DNA of 64,000 bases from Klebsiella oxytoca NBRC 105695 (GCF_001598695.1 NZ_BCZK01000001.1:62001-126000); one strand, 5' to 3'; shown: positions 10,415 to 20,889, counted from the stretch's first letter. Numbers and translations are program-made. Notes: generated by a model from the letters alone, not told the origin.

Positions 10415-12712
10415 ATGAAATGGCTTTGTACTGTAGGCGTCGCTGTGAGCCTGGCGCTGCAACCCGCGCTGGCGGATGAATTGTTCGGCAATCATCCCTT
10501 AACGCCGCAGGCGCGGGATGCGTTTGTGACCGAACTGCTGACGAAAATGACGGTGGACGAAAAAATCGGTCAGCTGCGCTTGATTAGCGTCGGTCCGGAT
10601 AACCCGAAAGAAGCCATCCGCGAAATGATAAAAGAGGGGCAGGTAGGGGCGATTTTTAACACCGTGACCCGCAATGATATCCGCGCTATGCAGGATCAGG
10701 TGATGGCGCTCAGCCGCCTGAAAATTCCGCTGTTTTTCGCTTTTGACGTGCTGCACGGCCAGCGCACGGTATTTCCGATATCTCTTGGCCTGGCTTCCTC
10801 TTTCAACCTCGATGCGGTGAATACCGTCGGGCGGATTTCAGCTTATGAGGCGGCCGACGATGGCCTGAACATGACCTGGGCGCCGATGGTCGACGTCTCC
10901 CGCGACCCGCGCTGGGGCCGCGCCTCGGAAGGCTTTGGCGAAGACACTTATCTCACCACCATCATGGGGGAAGAGATGGTGAAATCCATGCAGGGCAAAA
11001 GCCCGGCGGACCGCTACTCGGTGATGACCAGCGTTAAGCACTTTGCCGCCTACGGCGCGGTCGAAGGCGGCAAAGAGTACAACACCGTCGATATGAGCCC
11101 GCAGCGCCTGTTTAACGACTATATGCCGCCGTATAAAGCGGGGCTGGACGCAGGCAGCGGCGCGGTAATGGTCGCGCTCAACTCGCTTAACGGTACTCCG
11201 GCAACCTCGGATTCCTGGCTGCTGAAGGACGTGCTGCGCGACCAGTGGGGCTTCAAAGGCATCACCGTGTCCGACCATGGGGCCATAAAGGAGTTGATCA
11301 AACACGGCGTGGCCGCGGACCCGGAAGACGCGGTGCGCGTGGCGCTGAAGTCAGGCATCAACATGAGCATGAGCGATGAATACTACAGTAAGTATCTGCC
11401 CGGGCTGGTGAAGTCCGGCAAGGTGACGATGGCGGAGCTTGATGACGCGACCCGCCACGTGCTGAACGTCAAATACGATATGGGGCTGTTTAACGATCCC
11501 TATAGCCACCTGGGGCCGAAAGATTCCGATCCGCAGGATACCAACGCCGAAAGCCGTCTGCATCGTAAAGAAGCGCGTGAAGTGGCGCGCGAAAGCCTGG
11601 TGTTGCTGAAAAACCGTCTCGACACGCTGCCGCTGAAAAAATCGGGCACTATCGCGGTAATCGGCGCGCTGGCCGACAGCAAGCGCGACATGATGGGCAG
11701 CTGGTCAGCGGCGGGCGTGGCCGATCAGTCGGTCACCGTGCTGGCCGGAATGCAAAAGGCGCTGGGCGATCAGGGCAAAATCATCTATGCCAAAGGCGCC
11801 AACGTCACTGATGATAAAGGTATCGTCGACTTCCTTAATCTGTACGAGAAAGCGGTGCAGGTTGATCCACGCTCGCCGCAGGAGATGATTGATGAAGCGG
11901 TGGCGGCGGCGAAGCAGTCCGACGTGGTGGTTGCCGTGGCGGGTGAAGCGCAGGGTATGGCGCATGAAGCCTCCAGCCGCACCGACATCACCCTGCCGCA
12001 GAGCCAGCGCGCCCTCATTAGCGCGCTGAAAGCGACCGGTAAACCGCTGGTGCTGGTGCTGATGAACGGCCGTCCGCTGGCGCTGGTGAAAGAGGATCAG
12101 CAGGCCGATGCGATACTCGAAACCTGGTTCGCCGGTACCGAAGGCGGCAACGCCATTGCCGACGTGCTGTTCGGCGACTACAACCCGTCGGGCAAACTGC
12201 CGATGTCCTTCCCGCGTTCGGTCGGACAGATCCCAACCTACTACAGCCATCTCAATACCGGTCGCCCGTACAATGCAGATAAGCCGAACAAGTACACCTC
12301 GCGCTACTTTGACGAGGCCAACGGCCCGCTCTATCCCTTTGGCTACGGCCTGAGCTATACCACCTTTAGCGTTTCCGATGTGAAAATGTCGGCGCCGACC
12401 TTGCAGCGCGACGGCAGCGTAACCGCCAGCGTGCAGGTGACCAATACCGGCAAGCGTGAAGGGGCGACGGTGATTCAGCTTTATCTGCAGGACGTCACCG
12501 CTTCCCTGAGCCGGCCGGTGAAAATGCTGCGCGGCTTTAAGAAGGTGACCCTCAAGCCGGGTGAGACGCAAACCGTCAGCTTCCCGATTGACATTGAGGC
12601 GCTGAAGTTCTGGAACCAGCAGATGAAGTACGACGCCGAGCCGGGCAAATTCAACGTCTTTATCGGCGTCGATTCCGCCCGCGTGAAGCAGGGCGAGTTC
12701 GAACTGCTGTAA
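10415..12712 (+). CDS. bglX: Periplasmic beta-glucosidase BglX (GH3)
   Basis: A 765-residue exported GH3 enzyme of the same length as E. coli BglX. It has a Sec signal peptide (cleavage near ALA-DELFG), then the N-terminal TIM-barrel with the nucleophile Asp in TVSDHGA (D287), the alpha/beta sandwich domain, and a C-terminal fibronectin-III-like domain (SVQVTNTGKREGATVIQLYL). It hydrolyses beta-glucosides in the periplasm, complementing the cytoplasmic phospho-beta-glucosidase at the start of the window. The ribosome binding site is GAGGGA before the ATG. A strong terminator follows at 12774. Confidence 0.95.
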   Translation: MKWLCTVGVAVSLALQPALADELFGNHPLTPQARDAFVTELLTKMTVDEKIGQLRLISVGPDNPKEAIREMIKEGQVGAIFNTVTRNDIRAMQDQVMALSRLKIPLFFAFDVLHGQRTVFPISLGLASSFNLDAVNTVGRISAYEAADDGLNMTWAPMVDVSRDPRWGRASEGFGEDTYLTTIMGEEMVKSMQGKSPADRYSVMTSVKHFAAYGAVEGGKEYNTVDMSPQRLFNDYMPPYKAGLDAGSGAVMVALNSLNGTPATSDSWLLKDVLRDQWGFKGITVSDHGAIKELIKHGVAADPEDAVRVALKSGINMSMSDEYYSKYLPGLVKSGKVTMAELDDATRHVLNVKYDMGLFNDPYSHLGPKDSDPQDTNAESRLHRKEAREVARESLVLLKNRLDTLPLKKSGTIAVIGALADSKRDMMGSWSAAGVADQSVTVLAGMQKALGDQGKIIYAKGANVTDDKGIVDFLNLYEKAVQVDPRSPQEMIDEAVAAAKQSDVVVAVAGEAQGMAHEASSRTDITLPQSQRALISALKATGKPLVLVLMNGRPLALVKEDQQADAILETWFAGTEGGNAIADVLFGDYNPSGKLPMSFPRSVGQIPTYYSHLNTGRPYNADKPNKYTSRYFDEANGPLYPFGYGLSYTTFSVSDVKMSAPTLQRDGSVTASVQVTNTGKREGATVIQLYLQDVTASLSRPVKMLRGFKKVTLKPGETQTVSFPIDIEALKFWNQQMKYDAEPGKFNVFIGVDSARVKQGEFELL

Positions 12713-12721
12713 TTGCGCTTT

Positions 12722-12758
12722 GTCGCCCGGGTAAGGCTGTGGCCGCCGCACGGGAACA
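12722..12758. repeat. Single REP unit
   Basis: One REP palindrome (GTCGCCCGGGTAAGGC...GCCGCCGCACGGG) directly after bglX and before its terminator. Confidence 0.6.
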
Positions 12759-12773
12759 CGCATTCCTTATCCC

Positions 12774-12803
12774 AAAGGCCGATTTATCGGCCTTTTCTTT
12801 TTC
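12774..12803 (+). terminator. Rho-independent terminator after bglX
   Basis: Perfect 9-bp stem AAAGGCCGA/TCGGCCTTT with a four-base TTTA loop, followed by a T-rich tail (TCTTTTT). Confidence 0.9.
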
Positions 12804-12878
12804 CGCTCCGCCCCAAATGAACTACGCTTTTTGCTTAAGCTCCTGTTAATGGAGCGCAAATTAAAGAGGGACGCGAGA

Positions 12879-13796
12879 ATGATAAAGGCAAGTATGTGGT
12901 CCGGCACGCTGGCGCTGGCGGCCCTGATAAGTCTGCCGCTGCAGGCGGCGGAGCCGGTTAAAGTCGGCTCAAAAATCGATACCGAAGGGGCGCTGCTCGG
13001 CAATATTATTTTGCAGGTGCTGGAAAGCCACGGAGTGAAAACCGTCAATAAAATCCAGCTCGGCACCACGCCGGTGGTGCGCGGAGCGATAACCGCCGGT
13101 GAACTGGATATCTATCCGGAATATACCGGTAACGGCGCCTTCTTCTTTAAAGCGGAGAACGACCCGGCGTGGAAAAACGCGCAGCAGGGCTACGAGAAAG
13201 TCAAAAAGCTGGACGCGGAAAAGAATAAGCTCGTGTGGCTTACCCCGGCTCCGGCCAACAATACCTGGACCATCGCCGTTCGTCAGGATCTGGCGGAAAA
13301 AAATAACCTCGCCTCGTTAAGCGACCTTGCCGGCTATCTGCAAAAGGGCGGTGACTTTAAGCTGGCCGCTTCGGCGGAATTTATTGAACGGCCGGACGCG
13401 CTGCCGGCATTTGAAAAAGCCTACGACTTTACGCTCAAACAGAACCAGCTGCTGTCGCTGGCGGGCGGCGATACGGCGGTCACCATTAAAGCGGCGGCGC
13501 AGCAGACCTCCGGCGTAAATGCGGCGATGGCCTACGGCACCGATGGCCCGGTCGCCGCGCTGGGCCTGCAAACCCTGAGCGACCCGAAGGGCGTGCAGCC
13601 AATTTACGCCCCGGCCCCGGTCGTGCGTGAAGCGGTGCTGAAAGAATACCCGCAGATAGCCGACTGGCTACAGCCGGTCTTTGCCAGCCTGGATGAAAAG
13701 ACCCTGCAAAAGCTGAACGCCAGTATTGCGGTAGAGGGCCTGGATGCGAAGAAAGTCGCCGCCGACTATCTGCAACAAAAAGGGCTGCTGAAGTAG
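12879..13796 (+). CDS. osmF: Osmoprotectant ABC transporter substrate-binding protein OsmF
   Basis: A 305-residue periplasmic binding protein, identical in length to E. coli OsmF (YehZ), with a Sec signal (…[14 protein letters not shown]). The OpuAC-like fold is marked by [34 protein letters not shown] and [14 protein letters not shown]. It delivers glycine-betaine-type compounds to the YehYXW importer. The start has GAGGGA upstream; the longer open frame from 12831 was rejected because it adds a non-signal N-terminus. It is first in a four-gene operon osmF-yehY-yehX-yehW. In E. coli this operon is RpoS- and osmotically induced; I did not identify a promoter here. Confidence 0.95.
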   Translation: MIKASMWSGTLALAALISLPLQAAEPVKVGSKIDTEGALLGNIILQVLESHGVKTVNKIQLGTTPVVRGAITAGELDIYPEYTGNGAFFFKAENDPAWKNAQQGYEKVKKLDAEKNKLVWLTPAPANNTWTIAVRQDLAEKNNLASLSDLAGYLQKGGDFKLAASAEFIERPDALPAFEKAYDFTLKQNQLLSLAGGDTAVTIKAAAQQTSGVNAAMAYGTDGPVAALGLQTLSDPKGVQPIYAPAPVVREAVLKEYPQIADWLQPVFASLDEKTLQKLNASIAVEGLDAKKVAADYLQQKGLLK

Positions 13797-13803
13797 AGTT
13801 CGC

Positions 13804-14961
13804 GTGACGATTCGTTGCTGTAACCGCGTTGCGCTGCTGCTGGCATTATTACTGCTGCTGGCGATGGCGCTGCCGTTTATCAATTATGCGCCTAACCGGC
13901 TGTTATCCGGCGAGGGCCGTTGGCTATGGCAGGTCTGGCCATGGCTGGCGGGCGTGCAGGCGGGGGCGGCGCTGTTAATCGCGCTGCTGTGCTGGCGGCC
14001 GGGGCGCTTCCCGCTGCTGGTCATCTTCCTGCTGGCGGATCTGATGCTGCCTGCGCTGCTTTGGGGGGCCGGCGGGGCGGCGGGGCAGCTGGCGCAGAAC
14101 GGTTCGTCGCTGGCCCGTACCTCGCCGGGCAGCGGCCTGTGGCTGGCGCTGGCGCTCTGTCTGCTTATCGCCAGCGATGCCGTTCGCCGTCTGACTTCCC
14201 GTGCCCTGTGGCGCTGGTTGCTCAATGCGCAAATCTGGCTGCTGCCCGCGCTGCTGCTGGGACTGGGGAGCCTCGATGAACTCTCTCTGCTGAAAGAGTA
14301 TTTCAATCGCCGGGAAGTGTTTGACGATGCGCTGTCGCAGCATGTGACTCTGCTGCTCGGTACCCTGCTGCCGGGGCTGCTGATTGGGCTGCCCATTGGC
14401 GTTTGGCTCTGGCGCTTCCCACGCTGGCAATCGCCGGTTTTTGCGGTTCTCAATGTGATTCAGACCGTTCCCTCCGTGGCGCTGTTCGGCCTGCTTATTG
14501 CGCCGCTGGCGGGGCTGGCGCGCCAGTTTCCTTCGCTTGCCCAGCTCGGCGTTTCCGGAACCGGCATTACGCCTGCGCTGATTGCGCTGGTGCTTTATGC
14601 GCTGTTGCCGCTGGTACGCGGGGTGACGGTCGGCCTGCAGCAGGTTCCGCGTGAAGCGCTGGAGAGCGCGGTGGCGATGGGGATGAGCGGCGGACAGCGG
14701 TTTCGTCAGGTACAGTTGCCGCTGGCATTGCCCGTATTGTTGCGCAGCCTGCGGGTGGTTAGCGTACAAACCGTCGGTATGGCGGTCGTCGCAGCGCTGA
14801 TTGGCGCAGGCGGCTTTGGCGCGCTGGTTTTCCAGGGCCTACTCAGCAGCGCGCTGGATCTGGTGCTGCTTGGGGTGATCCCGACCATCGCGCTGGCGGT
14901 GGTGGTGGATGCGCTATTCGCGCTGTGGGGCGCATTACTCAAAGGAGAGGTCCGTGATTGA
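13804..14961 (+). CDS. yehY: Osmoprotectant ABC transporter permease YehY
   Basis: A 385-residue inner-membrane permease of the same length as E. coli YehY, starting at GTG seven bases after the osmF stop. The N-terminal half holds extra transmembrane helices. The C-terminal half is the BPD_transp_1 domain with the EAA-type loop [20 protein letters not shown] that contacts the ATPase. Together with YehW it should form the channel for OsmF-bound substrate. It overlaps yehX by eight bases, implying translational coupling. Confidence 0.93.
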   Translation: MTIRCCNRVALLLALLLLLAMALPFINYAPNRLLSGEGRWLWQVWPWLAGVQAGAALLIALLCWRPGRFPLLVIFLLADLMLPALLWGAGGAAGQLAQNGSSLARTSPGSGLWLALALCLLIASDAVRRLTSRALWRWLLNAQIWLLPALLLGLGSLDELSLLKEYFNRREVFDDALSQHVTLLLGTLLPGLLIGLPIGVWLWRFPRWQSPVFAVLNVIQTVPSVALFGLLIAPLAGLARQFPSLAQLGVSGTGITPALIALVLYALLPLVRGVTVGLQQVPREALESAVAMGMSGGQRFRQVQLPLALPVLLRSLRVVSVQTVGMAVVAALIGAGGFGALVFQGLLSSALDLVLLGVIPTIALAVVVDALFALWGALLKGEVRD

Positions 14962-15901
14962 GTTCGACGGCGTCAATAAAGCCTTTGCCGGACAGCCTGC
15001 GGTGAAAAACCTCAATCTGCATCTGCGCGAGGGGGCATTTTCGGTGCTGATTGGCACCTCAGGTTCGGGGAAATCGACCACGCTGAAGATGATCAATCGC
15101 CTGGTGGAGCATGATAGCGGGACGATCCGTTTCGCCGGGCAGGATATCCGCCAGCAGCCGGTGCTCGAACTGCGCCGCAGAATGGGCTACGCCATCCAGT
15201 CCATCGGCCTGTTTCCCCACTGGACGGTGGCGCAAAACATTGCCACCGTTCCGCAGCTGCAAAAGTGGTCGCGGCAAAAAACGCAGGCGCGGGTTGATGA
15301 ATTGATGGCCTTGCTGGGGCTCGAGCCGGTGCTGCGCGAACGTTATCCCCATCAGCTTTCCGGCGGCCAGCAGCAGCGCGTCGGCGTGGCGCGCGCGCTG
15401 GCGGCGAATCCGCAGGTGTTGCTCATGGACGAACCTTTTGGCGCGCTCGATCCGGTGACGCGGGAAGCTCTGCAACAGGAGATGATCCGCATTCATCGCC
15501 TGCTGGGACGCACGATTGTGCTGGTGACCCACGATATCGATGAGGCGCTGCGGCTGGCGGATCATCTGGTGTTGATGGACGGCGGCGAAGTAGTGCAGCA
15601 GGGCGAGCCGCTGCAGATGCTGCTGGAGCCAAAAAATACCTTTGTGCAGACCTTCTTTGGCCGCAGCGAACTGGGCGTGCGCCTGCTGTCGCTGCGCGGC
15701 GTGAGTGATTATCTGCGCCGCGATGAGCGCCTGGCGGGAGATGCGTTAAACGTGGCGATGACCCTGCGCGAGGCGCTATCGCAGTTTATTGCTCATCGCT
15801 GCGAGGTATTGCCGGTAGTGGATGAGCGGGGAGAGTCCTGCGGGACGTTGCATTTTGCCGACCTGCTGCGCGAGGAGGCCCGGCGTGAAGGTGCTACGTG
15901 A
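14954..15901 (+). CDS. yehX: Osmoprotectant ABC transporter ATPase YehX
   Basis: A 315-residue ABC ATPase of the ProV/OpuCA class. Walker A is GTSGSGKST, the signature is [15 protein letters not shown], Walker B is [13 protein letters not shown], and the switch His is in [13 protein letters not shown]. The end is a partial CBS-like region ([19 protein letters not shown]). The start is the GTG at 14954 after AAGGAG, inside the end of yehY; the longer frame from 14909 lacks support. It energises uptake through YehY/YehW. It overlaps yehW by 17 bases. Confidence 0.94.
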   Translation: MIEFDGVNKAFAGQPAVKNLNLHLREGAFSVLIGTSGSGKSTTLKMINRLVEHDSGTIRFAGQDIRQQPVLELRRRMGYAIQSIGLFPHWTVAQNIATVPQLQKWSRQKTQARVDELMALLGLEPVLRERYPHQLSGGQQQRVGVARALAANPQVLLMDEPFGALDPVTREALQQEMIRIHRLLGRTIVLVTHDIDEALRLADHLVLMDGGEVVQQGEPLQMLLEPKNTFVQTFFGRSELGVRLLSLRGVSDYLRRDERLAGDALNVAMTLREALSQFIAHRCEVLPVVDERGESCGTLHFADLLREEARREGAT

Positions 15902-16622
15902 TCCGCTGCTGTGGCTGATCGCAATGTTTGTCGCGCTGCTGCTGGCGTTGCCCTACAGCGCGCCGCTATTCAGCGCGCTGTTTCCCGAGCTGCCGCGCCC
16001 GGTTTATCAGCAGGAGAGTTTTATTTCGCTGACCCTGGCGCACTGTTGGCTGGTGGCACTCTCCAGCCTCGCGGCTACGGTGGTGGGCGTCGGGGCAGGG
16101 ATTGCGGTCACCCGGCCTTCCGGTCATGAGTTTCGCCCCCTGGTAGAGACGATCGCCGCGATGGGACAGACGTTTCCACCGGTTGCGGTGCTGGCGATTG
16201 CGGTTCCGGTGATGGGATTCGGCTGGCAGCCCGCGCTGATCGCGCTGGCGCTGTACGGCATATTGCCGGTTTTGCAGGGTACGCTGGCGGGATTGGGGGC
16301 GGTACCGTCCGGCGTATTGTCTATCGCTCAGGGGATGGGAATGACCGGCTGGCAGAGATTGATAAAGGTGGAGCTGCCGCTGGCGGCGCCGGTGATGCTC
16401 GCCGGCATTCGTACCTCGACCATCGTGAATATGGGGACGGCGACCATTGCGTCAACCGTCGGCGCGAATACGCTCGGCACGCCGATTGTTATCGGCCTGA
16501 GCGGATTTAATACCGCTTATGTCATTCAGGGGGCGCTGCTGGTGGCGCTGGCAGCGATTATCGTCGATCGCGGCTTTGAACGGCTGACCCGGCTAATCAG
16601 CCGACACCGCCGCGAACAATAA
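15885..16622 (+). CDS. yehW: Osmoprotectant ABC transporter permease YehW
   Basis: A 245-residue permease (BPD_transp_1) with about six membrane helices and the EAA loop [20 protein letters not shown]. It starts at the GTG at 15885 after GAGGAGG, aligning with the E. coli N-terminus ([10 protein letters not shown]). It is last in the osmF operon. Its final 26 bases overlap the end of yohO on the other strand. Confidence 0.93.
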   Translation: MKVLRDPLLWLIAMFVALLLALPYSAPLFSALFPELPRPVYQQESFISLTLAHCWLVALSSLAATVVGVGAGIAVTRPSGHEFRPLVETIAAMGQTFPPVAVLAIAVPVMGFGWQPALIALALYGILPVLQGTLAGLGAVPSGVLSIAQGMGMTGWQRLIKVELPLAAPVMLAGIRTSTIVNMGTATIASTVGANTLGTPIVIGLSGFNTAYVIQGALLVALAAIIVDRGFERLTRLISRHRREQ

Positions 16623-16710
16623 ATGAATAGCCAGCCAGCATCACGCCGCCGATGCCGCTGATGGCCATAAATAAGAACAGAGTAATAACCGCAATTTTCG
16701 CTGGCTTCAT
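16597..16710 (-). CDS. yohO: Small membrane protein YohO
   Basis: A 37-codon gene on the minus strand. The product starts [19 protein letters not shown], continues with a glycine-rich hydrophobic stretch ([13 protein letters not shown]) and ends RGGVG. It is a single transmembrane helix and closely resembles the 35-residue E. coli YohO, which lies at the same place beside yehW. AGGAG stands six bases before the ATG at 16710. It is tail-to-tail with yehW and overlaps it by 26 bases. Function unknown; probably an inner-membrane microprotein. Confidence 0.88.
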   Translation of the reverse strand: MKPAKIAVITLFLFMAISGIGGVMLAGYSFIVRGGVG

Positions 16711-16794
16711 AATAGGCTCCTGATGTTAACGCAAGGATTATACGGTGAAGCGCAGGTGTTAATGAAACATTAATTGCGGTTTAGCTACGACAGC

Positions 16795-17020
16795 CCCCCG
16801 GCTTGCGCTGCGCTTAGCCGGGCTACCGGGCCACAGATTGCCGATAACCCGTAGCCCGGGTAAGGCGTTTACGCCGCAACCCGGGGAATGTGCCGTGATG
16901 TAGTATTGCTGCGGCTTCTTCCCGGCTTGCGCTGCGCTTAGCCGGGCTACCGGGCCACAGATTGCCGGTAACCCGTAGCCCGGACAGGCGCCTCAGGCGC
17001 CGCCTCCGGGAGACGTTGCG
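16795..17020. repeat. Tandemly duplicated BIME (REP cluster)
   Basis: Two copies of a 63-base unit, 16797-16859 and 16921-16983, differ at a single base. Each contains CGGCTTGCGCTGCGCTTAGC, CCGGGCCACAGATTGCCG and GTAGCCCGG. Each is followed by a second inverted REP arm (GTAAGGCGTTTACGCCG or CAGGCGCCTCAGGCGCCGCC). The second arm supplies the last codons and stop of mlrA. Confidence 0.85.
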
Positions 17021-17751
17021 GTGGCGTGATTCAGCCAGATAATCTGGCCCTGCTGCTCCCATTGACGCATTTGATTCACCTGGGCGCTACAGGGCGTCTC
17101 TCCGCACCAGACCATTAGCGTACTGTCGGGGAAAAGCTCCGGTCGGATCTGGTTCAGCGAATGGGCGAGAATATCCACCCGCCAGCCATGTTCGCTGGCT
17201 ATCCAGCCCTCCAGCCATAGCCGGGTGATATCGTTCACATTCCAGCCCATAATCAGCGCATGGTCGCCGGGATATTTTGCCGTCGAGGACAGGCATCGGG
17301 CGATATGATTAATCAGAATGCCGTCCAGGATGCCCCGCATTGCCAGCAACGTTGGCTGCGGGCTGAGCAGGCGCTGGCGTAAGGGGTTAACCAGGTGCTT
17401 CACCAGGGTTTGCGCAGAGTCGGTGTGGTTACGCTCCTTCAGCCACATCCGCAGGCGATGATAACTTCCGTTTTGCAGATAGCCGAGCAGCATCTCCTGC
17501 CGATCGCACCAGCCGTCGACCCTCTCCTGCTCATTATCCATCAGCAGCGTTTTCACTTTCCCGACCTGCACGCCGGAGTCAATCCAGCGTTTGATTTCGC
17601 GAATACGGTCTATCTCATATTCATTAAACAGGCGGTGGCCGCCGTCGGTACGCTGAGGTTTCAGTAATCCGTAGCGCCGCTGCCAGGCGCGTAACGTCAC
17701 GGGATTGATATCGCAAAGCTGGGCAACTTCGCCAATTGTATAAAGCGCCAT
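16993..17751 (-). CDS. mlrA: MerR-like transcriptional regulator MlrA
   Basis: A 252-residue regulator beginning MALYTIGEVAQLCDINPVTL, the MerR-type winged helix with helix-turn-helix and RAWQRRYGLLKPQRTDGG. The C-terminal half is the B12-binding-like sensor domain without an obvious cobalamin His motif. In E. coli MlrA activates csgD and hence curli and cellulose biofilm formation under c-di-GMP control. The C-terminus differs from E. coli: the final residues (ATSPGGGA) and the stop codon are encoded by a REP element. It is divergent from btsS. Confidence 0.93.
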   Translation of the reverse strand: MALYTIGEVAQLCDINPVTLRAWQRRYGLLKPQRTDGGHRLFNEYEIDRIREIKRWIDSGVQVGKVKTLLMDNEQERVDGWCDRQEMLLGYLQNGSYHRLRMWLKERNHTDSAQTLVKHLVNPLRQRLLSPQPTLLAMRGILDGILINHIARCLSSTAKYPGDHALIMGWNVNDITRLWLEGWIASEHGWRVDILAHSLNQIRPELFPDSTLMVWCGETPCSAQVNQMRQWEQQGQIIWLNHATATSPGGGA

Positions 17752-17869
17752 TTTCTCCTCCCGCTGTGTTCTCCTCTATTAACTGTAGAAGCTGTTTGCC
17801 GAAGCGGGGAGTTTTGTCTGTTTTTTGTACAAAAACGGATCGTCGAGGCGCTAAGAAGTGTGATCCTGA

Positions 17870-17891
17870 ACATGAATTATCATTTTCATGT
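17870..17891. promoter_or_regulatory. Inverted repeat in the mlrA-btsS intergenic region
   Basis: ACATGAA and TTCATGT arms separated by eight A/T-rich bases, 70 bases before the btsS start and within the divergent control region 17752-17961. It could be an operator; the protein that binds is not identifiable from the sequence. Confidence 0.35.
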
Positions 17892-17961
17892 ATTGCTTCA
17901 AAGAAAGTTATAAGCAAGCAGTGTATGTTACGCGCTTTCAAATGAAGTGTGGTCTGCGGGT

Positions 17962-19650
17962 ATGTACGAGTTTGATCTGGTGTTGCTGCTGCTTCAGCAG
18001 ATGTGCGTGTTTTTGGTCATTGCGTGGCTGATGAGCAAAACGCGTCTGTTCATCCCGTTAATGCAGGTCACCGTCCGTTTACCGCATAAGCTCTTGTGCT
18101 ACGTGACCTTCTCTATTTTCTGCATCCTCGGCACCTACTTTGGCCTGCATATCGAAGATTCGATCGCCAATACGCGAGCCATCGGCGCGGTGATGGGCGG
18201 CCTGCTGGGCGGACCGGTGGTCGGCGGCCTGGTGGGACTGACCGGCGGCCTTCATCGCTACTCGCTGGGCGGCATGACCGCGCTGAGCTGTATGGTTTCC
18301 ACCATCGTTGAAGGACTGCTCGGCGGGCTGGTGCACAGCATTCTGGTTAAACGCGGGCGACCGGATAAAGTCTTCAGCCCGCTCACGGCCGGCGCGATTA
18401 CCTTTTTTGCTGAAATGGTGCAGATGTTGATCATTTTGCTGATCGCTCGCCCGTTCGAAGATGCCCTGCATCTGGTACAAAGCATCGCTGCCCCCATGAT
18501 GGTGACTAATACCGTCGGGGCGGCGCTGTTTATGCGTATCCTGTTGGATAAGCGGGCGATGTTTGAAAAATATACCTCGGCTTTCTCGGCCACCGCGCTG
18601 AAGGTGGCGGCGTCGACGGAGGGGATCCTGCGCCAGGGGTTTAACGAAGAGAACAGCATGAAGGTCGCGCAGGTACTGATCCAGGAGCTGGATATCGGCG
18701 CGGTCGCGATCACCGATCGCGACAAGCTGCTGGCGTTTACCGGGATCGGCGACGATCACCATCTGCCCGGTAAGCCTATTTCTTCGCTCTATACCCAAAA
18801 GGCGATCGATACCGGCGAGGTGGTCTATGCCGACGGTAACGAGGTGCCCTACCGCTGCTCGATTCATCCTAACTGTAAGCTGGGCTCCACGCTGGTTATT
18901 CCGCTGCGCGGCGAGAATCAGCGGGTGATTGGCACGATAAAACTTTATGAAGCGAAAAACCGCCTGTTCAGCTCCATCAACCGCACGCTGGGGGAGGGGA
19001 TTGCCCAGCTATTATCCGCGCAGATCCTGGCCGGACAGTATGAGCGGCAAAAGGCGTTGCTAACGCAGTCGGAAATCAAGCTGCTGCACGCCCAGGTGAA
19101 CCCGCACTTCCTGTTCAACGCGCTGAATACCCTGAAAGCGGTGATTCGCCGCGATAGCGACCAGGCGGGGCAACTGGTGCAGTATCTGTCGACCTTTTTC
19201 CGCAAAAACCTGAAACGGCCAGCGGAGATCGTGACCCTGGCGGATGAGATCGAACATGTAAACGCCTATTTGCAGATTGAGAAAGCGCGCTTTCAGGCCA
19301 ACCTACAGATCCACATGCTGGTGCCGGAAGCGCTGGCCCAGCATCAACTGCCGGCTTTTACCCTACAGCCGATAGTCGAAAACGCCATTAAGCACGGGAC
19401 TTCGCAGCACCTTGGGGTGGGGGAAATCACCATTCGCGCCAGCCAGTACCAGCGCTGGCTGCAGCTGGATATTGAAGATAACGCCGGGTTATATCAGGAC
19501 AAACCCAGCGCCAGCGGACTGGGCATGAATCTGGTTGATCGCCGTCTGCGGGCGCGCTTCGGCGCCGATTGCGGGATCACCGTCACCTGCGAGCCGGAAT
19601 GTTTTACCCGCGTCACGCTGAGACTGCCTCTGGAGGAAAACGCATGTTAA
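17962..19650 (+). CDS. btsS: Pyruvate-sensing histidine kinase BtsS
   Basis: A 562-residue LytS-type sensor kinase (YehU in older naming). It has six or so transmembrane helices forming the 5TMR-LYT domain ([20 protein letters not shown]), then a GAF domain ([20 protein letters not shown]), then the His_kinase domain with the phospho-accepting His in [17 protein letters not shown]. The ATPase motifs are IVENAIKHG and [11 protein letters not shown]. BtsS responds with high affinity to external pyruvate and signals to BtsR. The ATG at 17962 matches the E. coli start. It overlaps btsR by seven bases. Confidence 0.95.
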   Translation: MYEFDLVLLLLQQMCVFLVIAWLMSKTRLFIPLMQVTVRLPHKLLCYVTFSIFCILGTYFGLHIEDSIANTRAIGAVMGGLLGGPVVGGLVGLTGGLHRYSLGGMTALSCMVSTIVEGLLGGLVHSILVKRGRPDKVFSPLTAGAITFFAEMVQMLIILLIARPFEDALHLVQSIAAPMMVTNTVGAALFMRILLDKRAMFEKYTSAFSATALKVAASTEGILRQGFNEENSMKVAQVLIQELDIGAVAITDRDKLLAFTGIGDDHHLPGKPISSLYTQKAIDTGEVVYADGNEVPYRCSIHPNCKLGSTLVIPLRGENQRVIGTIKLYEAKNRLFSSINRTLGEGIAQLLSAQILAGQYERQKALLTQSEIKLLHAQVNPHFLFNALNTLKAVIRRDSDQAGQLVQYLSTFFRKNLKRPAEIVTLADEIEHVNAYLQIEKARFQANLQIHMLVPEALAQHQLPAFTLQPIVENAIKHGTSQHLGVGEITIRASQYQRWLQLDIEDNAGLYQDKPSASGLGMNLVDRRLRARFGADCGITVTCEPECFTRVTLRLPLEENAC

Positions 19651-20363
19651 AAGTATTAATTGTCGACGACGAGCCGCTGGCGCGTGAAAACCTGCGTATT
19701 TTGCTGGAGACCCAGCCGGATATCGAGATTGTGGGCGAATGCGGAAATGCCGTAGAGGCGATTGGCGCGGTACACAAGCTGCACCCGGACGTGCTATTTC
19801 TGGATATCCAGATGCCGCGTATCAGCGGTCTTGAGATGGTTGGCATGCTTGACCCGGAGCATCGGCCCTATATCGTCTTTCTCACCGCATTTGACGAGTA
19901 CGCGGTGAAAGCCTTTGAAGAGCACGCGTTTGATTATTTGCTGAAGCCAATAGAGTCCGCCAGGCTGGAAAAAACGCTGGCTCGACTGCGCCAGGAGCGC
20001 AGCCTGCAGGATATGACCGCCCTCGACGATACCCAGCAGGCGCTAAAGTATATTCCCTGCACCGGCCACAGCCGCATCTGGCTACTGCAGATGGAAGACG
20101 TGGCCTTCGTCAGCAGCCGGATGAGCGGGATTTACGTGACCGACCGCGAAGGAAAGGAGGGTTTTACCGAGCTCACCTTACGCACCCTTGAGAGCCGAAC
20201 GCCGCTGCTGCGCTGCCATCGCCAGTACCTGGTTAACATGTCCCATCTCAAGGAGATCCGCTTTGAGGAAAACGGCCAGGCGGAGCTGCTGATGCGAGCC
20301 GGGCAAACGGTGCCGGTGAGCCGCCGTTATCTGAAAAGCCTGAAAGAGGCGATTGGTCTGTAA
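19644..20363 (+). CDS. btsR: LytTR-type response regulator BtsR
   Basis: A 239-residue response regulator. The receiver domain has the acidic pair (IVDDEP), the phospho-acceptor Asp in [13 protein letters not shown], and the conserved Lys in [10 protein letters not shown]. It is followed by a LytTR DNA-binding domain ([18 protein letters not shown]). With BtsS it activates the pyruvate transporter gene btsT in E. coli; btsT is not in this window. The start after TGGAGG lies inside the end of btsS. Confidence 0.95.
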   Translation: MLKVLIVDDEPLARENLRILLETQPDIEIVGECGNAVEAIGAVHKLHPDVLFLDIQMPRISGLEMVGMLDPEHRPYIVFLTAFDEYAVKAFEEHAFDYLLKPIESARLEKTLARLRQERSLQDMTALDDTQQALKYIPCTGHSRIWLLQMEDVAFVSSRMSGIYVTDREGKEGFTELTLRTLESRTPLLRCHRQYLVNMSHLKEIRFEENGQAELLMRAGQTVPVSRRYLKSLKEAIGL

Positions 20364-20416
20364 AACGGCGGAATCGTGATAAACTGTGCGGCAGAATTTT
20401 TCATCATGAAGGCAAT

Positions 20417-20884
20417 ATGATCAGTAACGATATTCTTCGTAGCCTGCGCTACACCCTGAAAACCAATAACAGCGGCCTGGTACGTATTTTTGCGCTAGCG
20501 GATGCGCCGGTCAGCGCCGAACAGTTGGTACCCTGGCTGAAAAAAGAAGACGAAGAGGGGTTTGTGCGCTGCCCGGATGTCGTGCTGTCGAATTTTCTCA
20601 ACGGCCTGATTTACGACAAACGCGGTAAAGATGCGTCGGCGCCGCCGCTGGCGGTCGAACGCCGGGTGAATAATAATATCGTGCTGAAAAAACTGCGTAT
20701 AGCCTTTTCCCTGAAGACGGATGACATTCTCGCTATCCTCACCCAGCAGAAATTCCGCGTCTCGATGCCGGAAATCACCGCCATGATGCGCGCCCCGGAG
20801 CATAAAAACTTCCGCGAATGCGGCGACCAGTTTCTGCGCTACTTCCTGCGCGGGCTGACCGAGCGCGAACACGCGAAATCCTGA
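20417..20884 (+). CDS. yehS: DUF1456 protein YehS
   Basis: A 155-residue protein, nearly the same length as E. coli YehS (156 aa). It is built from two DUF1456 repeats, each beginning with a short helical motif: NDILRSLRYTLKTNN at the start and LRIAFSLKTDDILAIL around residue 95. Function unknown. It follows btsR by 53 bases and may be co-transcribed. It converges on the minus-strand yehR across a REP cluster. Confidence 0.9.
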   Translation: MISNDILRSLRYTLKTNNSGLVRIFALADAPVSAEQLVPWLKKEDEEGFVRCPDVVLSNFLNGLIYDKRGKDASAPPLAVERRVNNNIVLKKLRIAFSLKTDDILAILTQQKFRVSMPEITAMMRAPEHKNFRECGDQFLRYFLRGLTEREHAKS

Positions 20885-20889
20885 TATGC

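Noticed and set aside
11705-12763. 352-codon open frame on the minus strand
   Set aside because: Antisense shadow of bglX; His/Arg-rich low-information translation typical of reverse frames in GC-rich genes.
17866-17890. Possible Fur box upstream of btsS
   Set aside because: Only partial hexamers (ATTATC, ATTTTC); the ACATGAA/TTCATGT dyad is a better description.
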